Of a stretch of DNA of 64,000 nucleotides, positions 43,861-53,265 are shown piece by piece (the stretch's first letter is position 1; each line of letters begins with the position of its first letter). The stretch comes from Frankiaceae bacterium (lineage in GTDB: Bacteria > Actinomycetota > Actinomycetes > BP-191). Under the pieces are notes generated by a model that did not search any database, had not been told where the DNA came from, and was given only the letters and a program-made list of their open reading frames with translations. The stretch lies in contig JAVEEC010000105.1 of assembly GCA_030840645.1 (NCBI GenBank), positions 53,395 to 117,394 on the forward strand. The letters are read 5' to 3'. Both the position numbers and the translations under genes were made by a program.

Positions 43861-45882
43861 TCACTCCTCCCAGGGGGCGACCGCGACGGCCGAACGCAGG
43901 CCGAGCGGCACGAACTCGTCGACGCGCTGCCGGAGGCGGCGCAGCCGCGCCGCGCGCCGGACGTGGTGGTACGCCCCGACCTCGCCGCCGTCGCTCGCGG
44001 CGTTCAGCAGCGGCTGCGGCGGGTCGAGCGCGAGCGCGTAGTAGCCGGCCGCCTCGAACCCGTCCGACACGAACGTCGGCGGCGCGAACGGTCCGCAGCG
44101 GTACGTCATCGGGTGGCGCGGCGGCGTCGAGAGCGAAGGCCCGAGGTAGCAGTGCCGCAGGCACCCCTCCTGCTGCTGGACGACCTCGACGCCGCCCGCG
44201 AACACGCAGTCCTCGGCGTCCGCCGACTCGGCGCGGACGGCACCCGCGAACGTCACGCCGCTGGCGACGAGCGCGGGTCCGAACCGGCTCGCGCGGGTCA
44301 CCGCGTCGGTCGCCGGACCGGACGTCGCGGCGCCGTCCCCGCAGGGCCGCAGCAGGTTGCGGCGCCCGTCGACCACGCAGTCCGTGAGCGCGACAGGGAA
44401 CGCCGCGAGGTCCGCGCGGATCCGGCCGAGCAGGCAGCGCGTCGCGGACAGCTCCAGCGACCAGGCGTCGGGCGCGACGTCGACGCCGTCGCGCGGATGC
44501 TGGGTCAGCCCGTCGAGCGTCGCGCCGCGCAGCCCCGCGCCGAGCTTCAAGGCGCCCGCGAGGAAGAAGCCGTCGAGCCAGACGCACGCACCCTCGAGGT
44601 CCAGGTCGAGGTCGCCGACGATCGTCGGCGTCATCATCGGCGGCGCGACGATCCGCCACCGCGGAACGTCCGGTGTGAACGCCTGCGCCGGAGGCGCCGC
44701 GAGCCGGTCGGACGTCAGCAGCCTGATCTCGACGTCCGGCACTCCAGGGGTGGACGCAGCCGGGTCGAGTGCCGCCGACAGCGCGCGGGCCGTGACGAAC
44801 GCCTGCGCGAGCGTTCCCACGACGCCGGGTCCGGCGCCATCGGGGTCGACGGTGACGACGACGCGCGCGGCCGGGTTCGCGTCGAGGGTGCACGCAAGCG
44901 CGCCCATCTCGCCGGCGACGGGACGGTGCCACGTCGCGCGGACCGGCCCGGTCCCGACCCCGGTGCCGAGCTGGACGCGACCGCGTACGACGTCGACCAG
45001 GACCTGGCCCGCCGCCGGCGGGGCGGGCGCGGCACCGTCCGGCAGCGAGCCGAACCGCAGCGACGACCACGGCACGTCGGTGACGCCGACCCGCAGCCGG
45101 AGGAACGACTCGGCGAGCGGGTGCGCCGGCGCGAGCGTGAGGTTCGCGCCGTACCCGATGTCGCCGGGTCCGGCGAGGGCCTGCAGGACGCGGTACGTCA
45201 CCCGCACCGGCGCGTCGCGCTCGTCGCCGGTGCGCGCGGCGCCGGTGGACTCGCTGCCGAGCCGCAACGGTCGCGGCTTGACGTACAACGGCGCCTGCGC
45301 GCCGAGCGGGTGCAGCGCGTACCGCCGCGCCTCCGGCAGCCGGACCGCCTCCGCGTCGACCAAGGTGCGGACCTGCCACGGCCAGACGACGACCGTCGCC
45401 GCGCGCGGCGACCAGCGGCCGCCGGGCGTGACGCTGCGCCGGGTCCGCTCGAACGGCGTCCCCACCCGCAGCCGCGACGCGTCGCGCAGGTCGAGCACCG
45501 CCGGGTGCAGCGGCGCCGGGTGGCCGAGCTGGTGCACCCACGCCGTCACCTGCCACCCCTCGACCACGCGCGCGGGCAGGCCGGTGACGACCTCCGCGAA
45601 GTCCTCGAGCGCGGCGGGCGTGCCCTTGCGGCGGCGCAGCGCGACGGCGTAGGCGACCTCGAGGCGTTCCGCGTCGGCGGGCAGCCCGAGCAGCGCGCCG
45701 ATGTACGGCACGGCCCAGTCCGCGCACGACTCCACGAACAGGTCGTCGAGAACGGCGTCGACATCGGCCGCGAGCAGGTCGTACTGCGTGTCGATCGCGG
45801 CGAGCAGCGCGTCGAGGAGTCGCGGTGCGCCCTCGGGGGCTTCGCGGACGGCGGGCGGCAGCCAGCGTTCGATCGTCGTCAT
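43861..45882 (-). CDS. eCIS baseplate wedge protein, phage tail gpI-like, 673 aa
   Basis: A baseplate component comparable to Afp12/gpI. The conserved N-terminus is seen in AIDTQYDLLAADVDAVLDDLFVESC and WAVPYIGALLGLPAD, then RRRKGTPAALEDFAEVVTGLPARVVEGWQ, all characteristic of tail protein I. The remaining about 500 residues are beta-rich and much longer than phage gpI, which suggests a platform for fibre attachment. ATG at 45882 overlaps the TGA of the J-like gene (ATGA). Confidence 0.75.
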   Translation of the reverse strand: MTTIERWLPPAVREAPEGAPRLLDALLAAIDTQYDLLAADVDAVLDDLFVESCADWAVPYIGALLGLPADAERLEVAYAVALRRRKGTPAALEDFAEVVTGLPARVVEGWQVTAWVHQLGHPAPLHPAVLDLRDASRLRVGTPFERTRRSVTPGGRWSPRAATVVVWPWQVRTLVDAEAVRLPEARRYALHPLGAQAPLYVKPRPLRLGSESTGAARTGDERDAPVRVTYRVLQALAGPGDIGYGANLTLAPAHPLAESFLRLRVGVTDVPWSSLRFGSLPDGAAPAPPAAGQVLVDVVRGRVQLGTGVGTGPVRATWHRPVAGEMGALACTLDANPAARVVVTVDPDGAGPGVVGTLAQAFVTARALSAALDPAASTPGVPDVEIRLLTSDRLAAPPAQAFTPDVPRWRIVAPPMMTPTIVGDLDLDLEGACVWLDGFFLAGALKLGAGLRGATLDGLTQHPRDGVDVAPDAWSLELSATRCLLGRIRADLAAFPVALTDCVVDGRRNLLRPCGDGAATSGPATDAVTRASRFGPALVASGVTFAGAVRAESADAEDCVFAGGVEVVQQQEGCLRHCYLGPSLSTPPRHPMTYRCGPFAPPTFVSDGFEAAGYYALALDPPQPLLNAASDGGEVGAYHHVRRAARLRRLRQRVDEFVPLGLRSAVAVAPWEE

Positions 45883-48377
45883 GCCGGGACTCCCGTCAAC
45901 GTCACCGCGGGCAGCAGCAGCTCGTACCGCGCGGCGGGCCGGCGGCCGAGCGGGTCGGCGGCGGGCACGCCCGCGATGACGAGTGTGGGAACGCCGACGA
46001 CGCCGGTCGCGGCGTGCAGGACGAGCAGCACGTCGGAGCGGTCGAGGGGCTGGCCGAGTGCGCGTTCGACAGCGACGAGCGGGCTGGCTGTTGCTGCCAC
46101 CTCACGTTGCGCCGCAGCGACGACGGCGGCCGTCTCGCGGCGCGGGTCGACGGCGAGGGTCGCGGTGACGGCGACGCTCGTCGCGACCCCCGCGCAGACG
46201 CAGAGCGGCGTGTCGGTGTCGCGCCGCGCGTCCAGGTAGTCGCGCAACGACGTGACCTCGCCGGCCAGCGGCGCGCGCGGCCCGGCCGTACCGGTGCGGA
46301 GGAACGCGAGGTGCACGCCGCTCGCGCCGCAGCCGCAGCCGGGCGGCCCCGCGCCGAGCCAGGCCGCGGCGTGGCTGACACCGGAGTACGCGAGCGACAC
46401 GTCCACGAGGTCCCCGCGCGACACGACCCGGCCGAACGCCCGCGCCCGCGTCGGCGCCAGCGCGCGCAGCCGTCCCGCGTCGTCCTGGTCCGCGCCGCCG
46501 GTCGTCGGACCGACGCCCTCGACACCCTTCACGCCGCGAACGCTGCCCGCCAGCGCGTCGATCGCGCCGCTCGGCACCTCGCCCGCCGTGCCGCCGCCGA
46601 CGCGGTAGGTGGCGGTGACGTTGTTCCGGCCGCTCGGCAGCGCGCGGCCGAACCGTACGGTCACCGCGCCGTCCTCGGCCAGCCGGACCGCGAACACGTC
46701 GTCGTCGCCCGCGCCGTACAACGTCTCGCGCTCGACCTGCTCGACGCCCGCGACGCGCAGCAGCAGGCTCGGCACGACGCTGCCGTCGGGCGCCGTGTCG
46801 TACGTCACCGGCGCCTTCGCGAGCGTCATCTCCTGGTCGGTGCGCAGCCCGTCGCCGCTACCCGCGACGCCGTTCGTCGTCGTGCCGTGGCGGACGGCGA
46901 CGAGGTTGCCGCTCGCGGGCACCCGGTCCACCGACCCGGCGGGCGTCCGGTCGAGGTCGACGATCAGGCCGCGCGGCGCGGGCCGCCCGTCGCCGGCGGG
47001 CGGCGGGCTCTCCTGCGTCGCGGACTTCGCGGCGTCGAACACGTCCCACGCGTCGCCGACGCGGACGGCGACCTTCGGCGGCGCCTCGTCGTTGACCGGC
47101 GCGGGGTAGAGGCGCAGCCGCGGCGGCGATCCGGTGACCGTCGCCGGGAACGTGTAGTGCTGCGCGACCTGCCTGCGGTCGAGGACGTACGCCGTCACCG
47201 GGCCGCTGCCGCCGAGCGTGCCGACGCTGCCCGCGAACGACAGCTTCGACACCCGCGTCGTCGTGCCCGGCGCCGCGTCCCACTCGACCAGGTGGTGCGC
47301 CGTCACGGCAACGACGTCGCAGAGGTCCGATGCCCAGTTGACGACGGCGACCTGCTGGCCGACGGACACGTCGTCCAGCGCCGCGTCGAGGACGATGGAC
47401 GAGCCGGTCGACGCGGACGTGTACGACGCGGACAGCGTGACGCCGTAGTCCGCCGCGATCGCCTGCGCCGCACCGGTCGTGGGGATGCGGACCACCTTCG
47501 TCAGCCGCCGCGCGGAGCCCGCGCGGGCGACCACGCGGTATGCGGCGTACGGCCTCGTCGCCGCCGGGAGCAACGGCTTCAGGTCGCGGTCGAACGACAC
47601 GACCGTCGTCCCGAGCTCGGCCGTACGCCCGCCGACGACGGCGACGCCGCGCGGCTTCTGCGTGCTCGTCGGCGCCAGCCACCCCCACAGCCCGATCAGC
47701 CCGGTCCAGAAGATGCCCCAGTCGAGCGAGAAGAACGCCGTGGACCCCTCCTCGTAGACGAACAGCACCCGGTCGCCCGGCTTGAAGTCCGGGTCGCCGA
47801 GGAACCGCATCTCGCGCCCGTCCGGCTCGGCCATCGGCAGCGGCACCGGCGTCGCCGTGAACGCCGCCCAGTCCGCGCGCAGCTGCGTGTCCGCGACGAC
47901 CTCGTACGTCTGCGCGTCGCGCGTCTCGGTCCCCGGCGCCTGCACCTTCGTACCCGCGGGGACGAGCGGCGCGGTGCCCTTGTCGGTGTCGAAGCGGACC
48001 AGCCCGGTCGCCGCGACGCGCGGGCGCGGCCGGTAGCCGACGAGCGCGGAGAGCCGCCGCAGGTCGGTCCAGTCGGCGGCCGTCGGCAGGTACGCCTCGC
48101 CCGCGGTCAGCTCCGCGTACGCGGCAACGCCCTCCGCGACGTACGCCCACAGCCGCGCGAGCGTCCGCGCGCGCGGGTCGCCCTCGACGTCCCAGTCCCG
48201 GCCGAGCGGCGGCCCGCCCGCGACCGGCCGGGTCTGCTCGGTGCGCGCCACGACGTCCGCGAAGAACGCGTCGAAGTCGCCGACCCTGCGCAGCAGCCGG
48301 GTCAGGCCTGGCGGCGGAGGCACGAGGCCGAGCCCTGCCTCGTGCGCGTCGCAGGGGCGGCGCGGGTCGCAGCTCAC
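45879..48377 (-). CDS. eCIS baseplate J-like protein, 832 aa
   Basis: A baseplate wedge protein of the gpJ/Afp11 class. The N-terminal region has RARTLARLWAYVAEGVAAYAELTAGEAYLPTA and FDTDKGTAPLVPAGTKVQAPG, the pattern of putative baseplate assembly proteins. The C-terminal region has NNVTATYRVGGGTAGEVPSGAID and GRVVSRGDLVDVSLAYSGVSHA, the J-like core. GTG at 48377 overlaps the stop of the preceding J-like gene (GTGA). The 832 residues are within the range for eCIS J-like proteins. Confidence 0.8.
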   Translation of the reverse strand: MSCDPRRPCDAHEAGLGLVPPPPGLTRLLRRVGDFDAFFADVVARTEQTRPVAGGPPLGRDWDVEGDPRARTLARLWAYVAEGVAAYAELTAGEAYLPTAADWTDLRRLSALVGYRPRPRVAATGLVRFDTDKGTAPLVPAGTKVQAPGTETRDAQTYEVVADTQLRADWAAFTATPVPLPMAEPDGREMRFLGDPDFKPGDRVLFVYEEGSTAFFSLDWGIFWTGLIGLWGWLAPTSTQKPRGVAVVGGRTAELGTTVVSFDRDLKPLLPAATRPYAAYRVVARAGSARRLTKVVRIPTTGAAQAIAADYGVTLSASYTSASTGSSIVLDAALDDVSVGQQVAVVNWASDLCDVVAVTAHHLVEWDAAPGTTTRVSKLSFAGSVGTLGGSGPVTAYVLDRRQVAQHYTFPATVTGSPPRLRLYPAPVNDEAPPKVAVRVGDAWDVFDAAKSATQESPPPAGDGRPAPRGLIVDLDRTPAGSVDRVPASGNLVAVRHGTTTNGVAGSGDGLRTDQEMTLAKAPVTYDTAPDGSVVPSLLLRVAGVEQVERETLYGAGDDDVFAVRLAEDGAVTVRFGRALPSGRNNVTATYRVGGGTAGEVPSGAIDALAGSVRGVKGVEGVGPTTGGADQDDAGRLRALAPTRARAFGRVVSRGDLVDVSLAYSGVSHAAAWLGAGPPGCGCGASGVHLAFLRTGTAGPRAPLAGEVTSLRDYLDARRDTDTPLCVCAGVATSVAVTATLAVDPRRETAAVVAAAQREVAATASPLVAVERALGQPLDRSDVLLVLHAATGVVGVPTLVIAGVPAADPLGRRPAARYELLLPAVTLTGVPA

Positions 48378-50734
48378 CGGCCACCGCCGCGCACGTCGAC
48401 GGACAGCCGCCCGCGTTCCGGCCGGGCCGGGTCGTCGTCCAGGACCGGCAGCTCGAACGGCGCCACGGTGATCGTCTCGTGCCGCGTCCCCGCGGGCTCC
48501 GGCAGCCGCCGCGCCTCGGCCAGCTCCACGGCGTCCACGGCGGGCAGGGCGGCGACGGCGGCGAGGACGTTGGACAGGTAGACGGTGCCCCCGAGCGTGA
48601 GCCGGTCCGGCTGGAACAGCGCGCGCACCGCCGACGTCACGTCGCGGCGGACCCGCTCGCGGTCGGTGCCGGGCCGCGCGCAGACCTCGATCGCGACATA
48701 CAACCCGACCGGCGCGCCCTCCACGACGGCCGCCTCGACGCCGAGCATCCGGCGGTCGTCCAGCAACGCCTGCAGGTCGGCCAGCCGTTCCTCGTCGGAG
48801 ACCGCCGCGCTCGGCACCAGGTCCACGACGGTCGTCATCACCGGCCACGAGCCGGACCACGAACGCTGCGCGACGGCCTGCTGCACGTAGGACCGTTCGG
48901 TCGCGGCCTCGGCGTAGTCCGCGGCGACGACCGCGCGCCGCAGGTCGGTCGCGAACGCGTCGGGCGCGTCCCTCCGTACGGTGGTCAGCGGCATCGGGTC
49001 CGCGCCGCCCGCGGCCGCGACCGGGTTGCGCGCGGTGACGCCCGGAACGCGTTCCCACGACGGCGGGAACCCCGGCGCGGCGGCGTTGCGTTCGAGGATG
49101 CGCAGGCCGTTGGCGGCGACGTTGCCCGCGCTGCCGCCGCCCACCTGGTACGCCGCCGTCACGGTGCTGCCCACCGGTGGCGCGGTGCCGACCGAGCCGG
49201 TGCGGAACCGCAGCAACGGCGGCTCGCGATCCTCGAACTCGACGGTGCAGAACAGCGCGCCGCTCGTCGCTTCGAGCAGCGTCGGGACCCACTCCGCCGG
49301 GACGACCGAGCCGGACGGCAGCGTCACCTCGACGTCGAGCAGGTGCGGCTCGCCGGTCGGCGTCAGCGCCAGCCCGTCGCGGGCTGCGGCGACGAGCGAG
49401 AGGTCGGAACCGTTGCGCGGCAGCGTTCCCCGGGCCAGGCGTCCGTGGTGCGAGCGCACGATGTTCGCGCGCGCGACGGTCACCTCGTCGGCGCCCGCGC
49501 CGCCGTCGATGCCGACCGGGTACGACCGTTGCAGCAGGTCGGCGGGCGCCCAGCGGACCCGGCTCAACGGCAGCCCTGGCGCGAGCGGGTCGGCGATGTC
49601 GTCCACCCGGGTCACGCGGACGACCTGCGCGGTACGGCTCGGCAACGGCTCGCGGAACGCCGGTACGGCAGGCGTTCCGGCGGGCCAGTCGGTGCCCGCC
49701 GCGCGGCGCGCCCACGCGACGTGGTGCACCGCGTCGAGCGGGTCGACGACCTCGAACGCCAGCAGGTCGCCGGGCTGCAGCCACGCGGACCCGAGCGCGT
49801 CGGCGGGGCGCGGCCGGACCAGCGCGCACTCGGTCGAACCGGCAGGCAGGCAGCAGGCGTCCTCGCTCCAGTCGTAGATCGCGACCTCGCCGAGCGCGGG
49901 CCGGACCAGGCGCGCGTCCTCGGTCGTGAACGCCGTCGCGGACCCGTCCTCGTCGGTCGCGACGGCGCCCTTCGCGACGGTCACCGGCGCGGCGAGCGGG
50001 TCCGTCTGCAGCAGCACGAACGTCGTTGCCGACACGGCCTCCGTCATCGCGAAGTCCACCAGCCGCGCGTGCCGCTTCACCGACGTCCGCAGCCGTGCCG
50101 ACTCGAGGTACGCCTCGGTCGCGACGCGGTCGAGGCGGTAGTGCAGCAGGTCGCCCGCGTGCGCGAACAGCTCGAGCGCGGTGATCGTCGGGTCCGCCAC
50201 CGACAGGTCGGCGGTCGGGTCCTCGCGGCGCAGGAACTCGACCAGCGCGGTCCGCAGCGCGCGCCAGTCACGGGCCGTGTAGTCGTGGACGGGGGACGGA
50301 CCAGGCAGCGGCGGCGGCTCCTCGTCGTCCACGCACGCGCCGAGGTCGGGGCATTCAGGCCGCAGCCGGACCGGCAGCCAGGTCCGCAACGGGTCGAACG
50401 GCACCGACGCGCCCGGCGGCCCGTCCGGCAGCACCGCGAGCCGGTACCGCGCGGTGTCCGGGTGGCCGGTGACCGTGAGCCGGACGTGCGGTGTCGGCGC
50501 CGCCTCCGCGACCGCCGCCGTGACGAGGACGCGCGTGCCGCCGGGCGACGGCGTCAGCGTCCAGCGCGCCGGGTTCAGCAGCGCGGCGGGCGGGCTCTGG
50601 TACAGCCAGACGTCGAGGAACCGGTCGGGTCCGACGACCCGCGCGCCCGCGCCGCGGAGCCCGTGCACCGTCGCGCCGACGGTCAGGAGCGCCTCGGGCC
50701 GGTGGACCGGCGGGCAGGTCGGCTGCAGCGTCAC
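48374..50734 (-). CDS. eCIS baseplate J-like protein (second), 786 aa
   Basis: Another baseplate assembly protein with the J-like fold. It shows DYTARDWRALRTALVEFLRRE followed by DPTITALELFAHAGDLLHYRLDRVATEAYLESA split over two segments, GSTVTAAYQVGGGSAGNVAANGLR, and a J-like C-terminus (VEAAVVEGAPVGLYVAIEV; TVYLSNVLAAVAALPAVDAVEL). It shares the GGGSAG/GGGTAG signature with the next gene, so the two are paralogous wedge subunits. GTG at 50734 overlaps the gp25-like stop. Confidence 0.8.
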   Translation of the reverse strand: MTLQPTCPPVHRPEALLTVGATVHGLRGAGARVVGPDRFLDVWLYQSPPAALLNPARWTLTPSPGGTRVLVTAAVAEAAPTPHVRLTVTGHPDTARYRLAVLPDGPPGASVPFDPLRTWLPVRLRPECPDLGACVDDEEPPPLPGPSPVHDYTARDWRALRTALVEFLRREDPTADLSVADPTITALELFAHAGDLLHYRLDRVATEAYLESARLRTSVKRHARLVDFAMTEAVSATTFVLLQTDPLAAPVTVAKGAVATDEDGSATAFTTEDARLVRPALGEVAIYDWSEDACCLPAGSTECALVRPRPADALGSAWLQPGDLLAFEVVDPLDAVHHVAWARRAAGTDWPAGTPAVPAFREPLPSRTAQVVRVTRVDDIADPLAPGLPLSRVRWAPADLLQRSYPVGIDGGAGADEVTVARANIVRSHHGRLARGTLPRNGSDLSLVAAARDGLALTPTGEPHLLDVEVTLPSGSVVPAEWVPTLLEATSGALFCTVEFEDREPPLLRFRTGSVGTAPPVGSTVTAAYQVGGGSAGNVAANGLRILERNAAAPGFPPSWERVPGVTARNPVAAAGGADPMPLTTVRRDAPDAFATDLRRAVVAADYAEAATERSYVQQAVAQRSWSGSWPVMTTVVDLVPSAAVSDEERLADLQALLDDRRMLGVEAAVVEGAPVGLYVAIEVCARPGTDRERVRRDVTSAVRALFQPDRLTLGGTVYLSNVLAAVAALPAVDAVELAEARRLPEPAGTRHETITVAPFELPVLDDDPARPERGRLSVDVRGGGR

Positions 50735-51096
50735 GGCCCCACCTCGACGTGGATCGTGACGGCCGCGCCCGCGGGCTTCAGCCGGTACGTCACCTGCGCG
50801 CGCAGAGTCGACTCGCCGTCGCGCGTCACCGTGACCTCGCGGACCTCGATCCGGTCCCCGAGCGCGCGTTCCAGCGAGCTGCGCGCGCGCAGCTCCACGA
50901 TGCCGGTGAGCGTTCCCTGGAGCGGCTCGAACAGCACCGCGGGGCCGAGGCCCGCACCGAAGTCCGCGCGGTGCAGCCGTTCGCCGGGCGAGGTGAGCAA
51001 CGCGACCCGCACCAGGTCCGCGACGTGCCGCGCCTCGTCCGCGTCCGCGAGGCGGCGGGCCGGCAGCAGCCGGTACGGGTGGCGGGCCGGGTTCAC
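50731..51096 (-). CDS. eCIS gp25-like baseplate protein, 121 aa
   Basis: A small baseplate wedge protein of the GPW/gp25 (lysozyme-like) family, Afp9-type. It has the core pattern HVADLVRVALLTSPGERLHRADFGAGL, matching the R-x-x-FGxG family motif, and an N-terminal strand HPYRLLPARRL. Length is typical. GTG at 51096 overlaps the PAAR-like gene stop by the GTGA arrangement. It helps join the sheath to the baseplate. Confidence 0.8.
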   Translation of the reverse strand: MNPARHPYRLLPARRLADADEARHVADLVRVALLTSPGERLHRADFGAGLGPAVLFEPLQGTLTGIVELRARSSLERALGDRIEVREVTVTRDGESTLRAQVTYRLKPAGAAVTIHVEVGP

Positions 51097-51425
51097 TGCG
51101 CCTGCACCTTCGTCTGGAAGCCGCTGACCGTCGCGGGCCCCTGCGGCACGCTGCCCGCGGCCGTGCAGAGCGCGACCGACGACGACACCAGCACGGCCGT
51201 GCCGCCGACCGTGACCCGGGTCGCCGGCATCAGCCACTGCACCTGCACGCACGGCGACGGCGTACCGGAGATGTTGAACGCGCAGCCGGAGATCGTCGTC
51301 GTGTCGCTCACGACGGCGGCCGACTTGCCGCCGAGGGTGACGTTCGTGTTCGACGGCGTGAGCTGGCCCGAGCCGCCGTGCGGGCAGGTGATCGTGATGC
51401 CGTCGTGGAGGATGTACCCGGGCAT
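51093..51425 (-). CDS. PAAR-like spike-tip protein, 110 aa
   Basis: A short beta protein beginning MPGYILHDGITITCPHGGSGQL, with GCAFNISGTPSPCVQVQWLMPATRVTVGGTAVL. The Cys/His residues could bind the metal that stabilises a PAAR-type cone. In eCIS clusters an equivalent (Afp10-like) caps the spike. It lies directly after the gpV-like gene, whose stop is adjacent to its ATG, fitting a tip on that spike. Classic PAAR motifs are weak, so the call relies partly on position. Confidence 0.7.
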   Translation of the reverse strand: MPGYILHDGITITCPHGGSGQLTPSNTNVTLGGKSAAVVSDTTTISGCAFNISGTPSPCVQVQWLMPATRVTVGGTAVLVSSSVALCTAAGSVPQGPATVSGFQTKVQAQ

Positions 51426-51911
51426 CTACTTCACCTCCAGCGCGCCGTCGTTGAACGAGATGGACGAGCGCGTCAGCGCGACCTTCTGCGACCCGAACTC
51501 GATCCGCACGCCGTCGCTGTCGAGCGCGACCTTCGCGCCGGAGACGGACGTGATCTCGATCGCCTCGTCGCCGGACTTGTCGCGCAGCTCGACCCGGTTG
51601 CCCGCTGTCGTCAGCAGCACGATGACGTCGGGACCCGCGCCCTCGACGCCGTCGCCGTCGGCCCACGCGCCGCCGGACCAGATCGGCACCCGCGTCACGT
51701 CGCCCGCGGGCCACTCGACGAACACCAGCGCGCCGACGGGCGGGACCGCCGCGAACCCGGCGCCCGGCCCGGCGTACGGCGTGCTCGGCAGGCACCACCC
51801 GCTGGTCTCGTCGCGGAACACCTCGGGCACGGTCACCTTGATCCGGCAGAGGCCCTTCGGGTCGTCGTTGTCGACGACGGTGCCGAGGTAGCGGCCGGGG
51901 AAGCGGTCCAT
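51426..51911 (-). CDS. eCIS spike protein, gpV/VgrG C-terminal part (OB-fold), 161 aa
   Basis: The needle portion of the spike. It starts MDRFPGRYLGTVVDNDDPKGLCRIKVTVPEVF split across the OB-fold, with the gp5/gpV signature AAVPPVGALVFVEWPAGDVTRVPIWSG. A short beta-helix-like tail follows (VELRDKSGDEAIEITSVSG; VALDSDGVRIEF). In Afp8 and VgrG this is fused to the gpD part, but here it is a separate gene that overlaps the gpD stop by one base (TGATG). Confidence 0.82.
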   Translation of the reverse strand: MDRFPGRYLGTVVDNDDPKGLCRIKVTVPEVFRDETSGWCLPSTPYAGPGAGFAAVPPVGALVFVEWPAGDVTRVPIWSGGAWADGDGVEGAGPDVIVLLTTAGNRVELRDKSGDEAIEITSVSGAKVALDSDGVRIEFGSQKVALTRSSISFNDGALEVK

Positions 51912-52990
51912 CAGAACAACCCCCCGCCCTCGAACGGCTCGTCGCCGGACAGGCCCAGGGCGTTGCGGGCCAGCGTCAGGTGCTGGGTGTGGCCGGAGAG
52001 GCTGACGACGTGCCGGACCTTGCTGACGACGTAACGGCCGGACAGCGCGGTGCCGAGCCCCTTCACGAGCACGGTCCGCCGCGCCCGGAACAGCACGCCC
52101 ACGTGGTCGGTCGCGACCTCCGCCGTCAGCGTCGCGCCGAAGGCCGTCCGCCGCGCCCGTGCCGCCGACGCCTCGGTCGGGTCCACCTCGCCGTCCACGT
52201 CGGTCGGCGCGAGCAGCACCGCGACCTGCCCGCCGAGCGACGTCGCGCCCTGCGCCTCGTCGTCCCCGGCCGACGTCGCGGTCTGGCTGCTGCTCGACAG
52301 CGCGGGCACCCGGTCGACGGTCACCGACTCCCCCGCGATCAGGTCGGCCTTGACCTCGACCCGCAACGCGTCGCCGCCGAACGCGAGCGACAGCTCCGCC
52401 TGCGGGTCGGCCAGCGGGTCGAGCGGGTGGAAGTGGCCGGTCACGCCCGTGTCGTCGGCTTCGAGGTAGGCGGCGTACCCCCACTTGCGGGCGAGCGCGC
52501 GGACGAACGCCCAGTCCGTCCCGCGCTGCAGGACGACGTGCACGTCGGGGTCGGGCGCGGCGGGCGTCTCCTCGACCTCCGGAGTCAGGCCGTACGAGGA
52601 GAAAACCGCCTCCGCGATGCCGCTGTCGGTCGTTCCCGGCCAGGCGGCGACCTTCTCCTCCGCGTCCAGCTCCACCGTCCGGTCGAGGGCCTTGACGGTG
52701 ATCTTCGAGCCGCCGTTCGCGTCGATGACCCACGCGGCCTCGGTCGAGTAGCCGTCGAACCGGTACGTCACGTCGCCACTGACGACCTGCACCACGAGCG
52801 GTGTGCGCGGCGCCGTCAACGGGTCGAGGATGGACGTCCACTCGCCGTCCGGCGTCGGCGTGACCCGCGCGACGAGCGTCGCCGCGTCCGCCTCGTCCGT
52901 GGCCTCCTCGACGGTCACGTCGACCAGCGACTCGAGGTCCTCGGTCGACAGCTCGGTCCCGTCGACCTCGATCAGCAGCGTCGTCGTCAT
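51911..52990 (-). CDS. eCIS spike hub protein, phage late control gpD-like, 359 aa
   Basis: The trimeric hub of the spike (VgrG N-terminal/gp27-like). Features include TYRFDGYSTEAAWVIDANGG, SKITVKALDRTVELD, then VVLQRGTDWAFVRALARKWGYAAYLEAD, a diagnostic stretch in gpD-family proteins, and KGLGTALSGRYVVSKVRHVV near the end. Length is standard for stand-alone gpD. It is encoded together with the separate gpV-like gene, so the spike is made from two chains. Confidence 0.82.
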   Translation of the reverse strand: MTTTLLIEVDGTELSTEDLESLVDVTVEEATDEADAATLVARVTPTPDGEWTSILDPLTAPRTPLVVQVVSGDVTYRFDGYSTEAAWVIDANGGSKITVKALDRTVELDAEEKVAAWPGTTDSGIAEAVFSSYGLTPEVEETPAAPDPDVHVVLQRGTDWAFVRALARKWGYAAYLEADDTGVTGHFHPLDPLADPQAELSLAFGGDALRVEVKADLIAGESVTVDRVPALSSSSQTATSAGDDEAQGATSLGGQVAVLLAPTDVDGEVDPTEASAARARRTAFGATLTAEVATDHVGVLFRARRTVLVKGLGTALSGRYVVSKVRHVVSLSGHTQHLTLARNALGLSGDEPFEGGGLF

Positions 52991-52994
52991 CGCG

Positions 52995-53264
52995 TCACTT
53001 CGCCGGGAGGTCGATGCTCTGGCCCGGCACTTCCAGGCGGGTCGGGTCGGCCCACGGGTTCGCGTCGGCGAGGCGCCACCACTGCGTCGAGTCGCCCGCG
53101 GCGGCGAGCGCCATCAGGTCGAGCCGGTCGCCCTCGCGGACGTCGTACGTCCCTCGCGTGTCGGTCGCGGTGACGATCCGCGGCGCGGTCATCCGGCGCA
53201 CCGAGCCGTCCGGCAGGGGCACGTCGACGGCGGGCTGCTTGTCGTACCGCGAGGTCTCGGCCAC
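52995..53264 (-). CDS. Small LysM-domain tail protein (gpX-like), 89 aa
   Basis: A short protein whose C-terminal half is a LysM-like module (TYDVREGDRLDLMALAAAGD, then WWRLADANPWADPTRLEVPG and the closing IDLPAK). In phages the tail protein X has the same form and position. In eCIS the module is usually fused to the tube cap (Afp7). It starts 1 bp after the tube-cap gene ends, which supports a split Afp7. LysM here probably mediates protein contacts rather than cell-wall binding. Confidence 0.72.
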   Translation of the reverse strand: MAETSRYDKQPAVDVPLPDGSVRRMTAPRIVTATDTRGTYDVREGDRLDLMALAAAGDSTQWWRLADANPWADPTRLEVPGQSIDLPAK

Positions 53265-53265
53265 G

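Noticed and set aside
43666..51127. Long plus-strand frames opposite the baseplate genes
   Set aside because: Arg/Gly/Pro-rich antisense translations. The minus-strand frames contain gpI, gpJ and gp25 signatures and coupled starts and stops.
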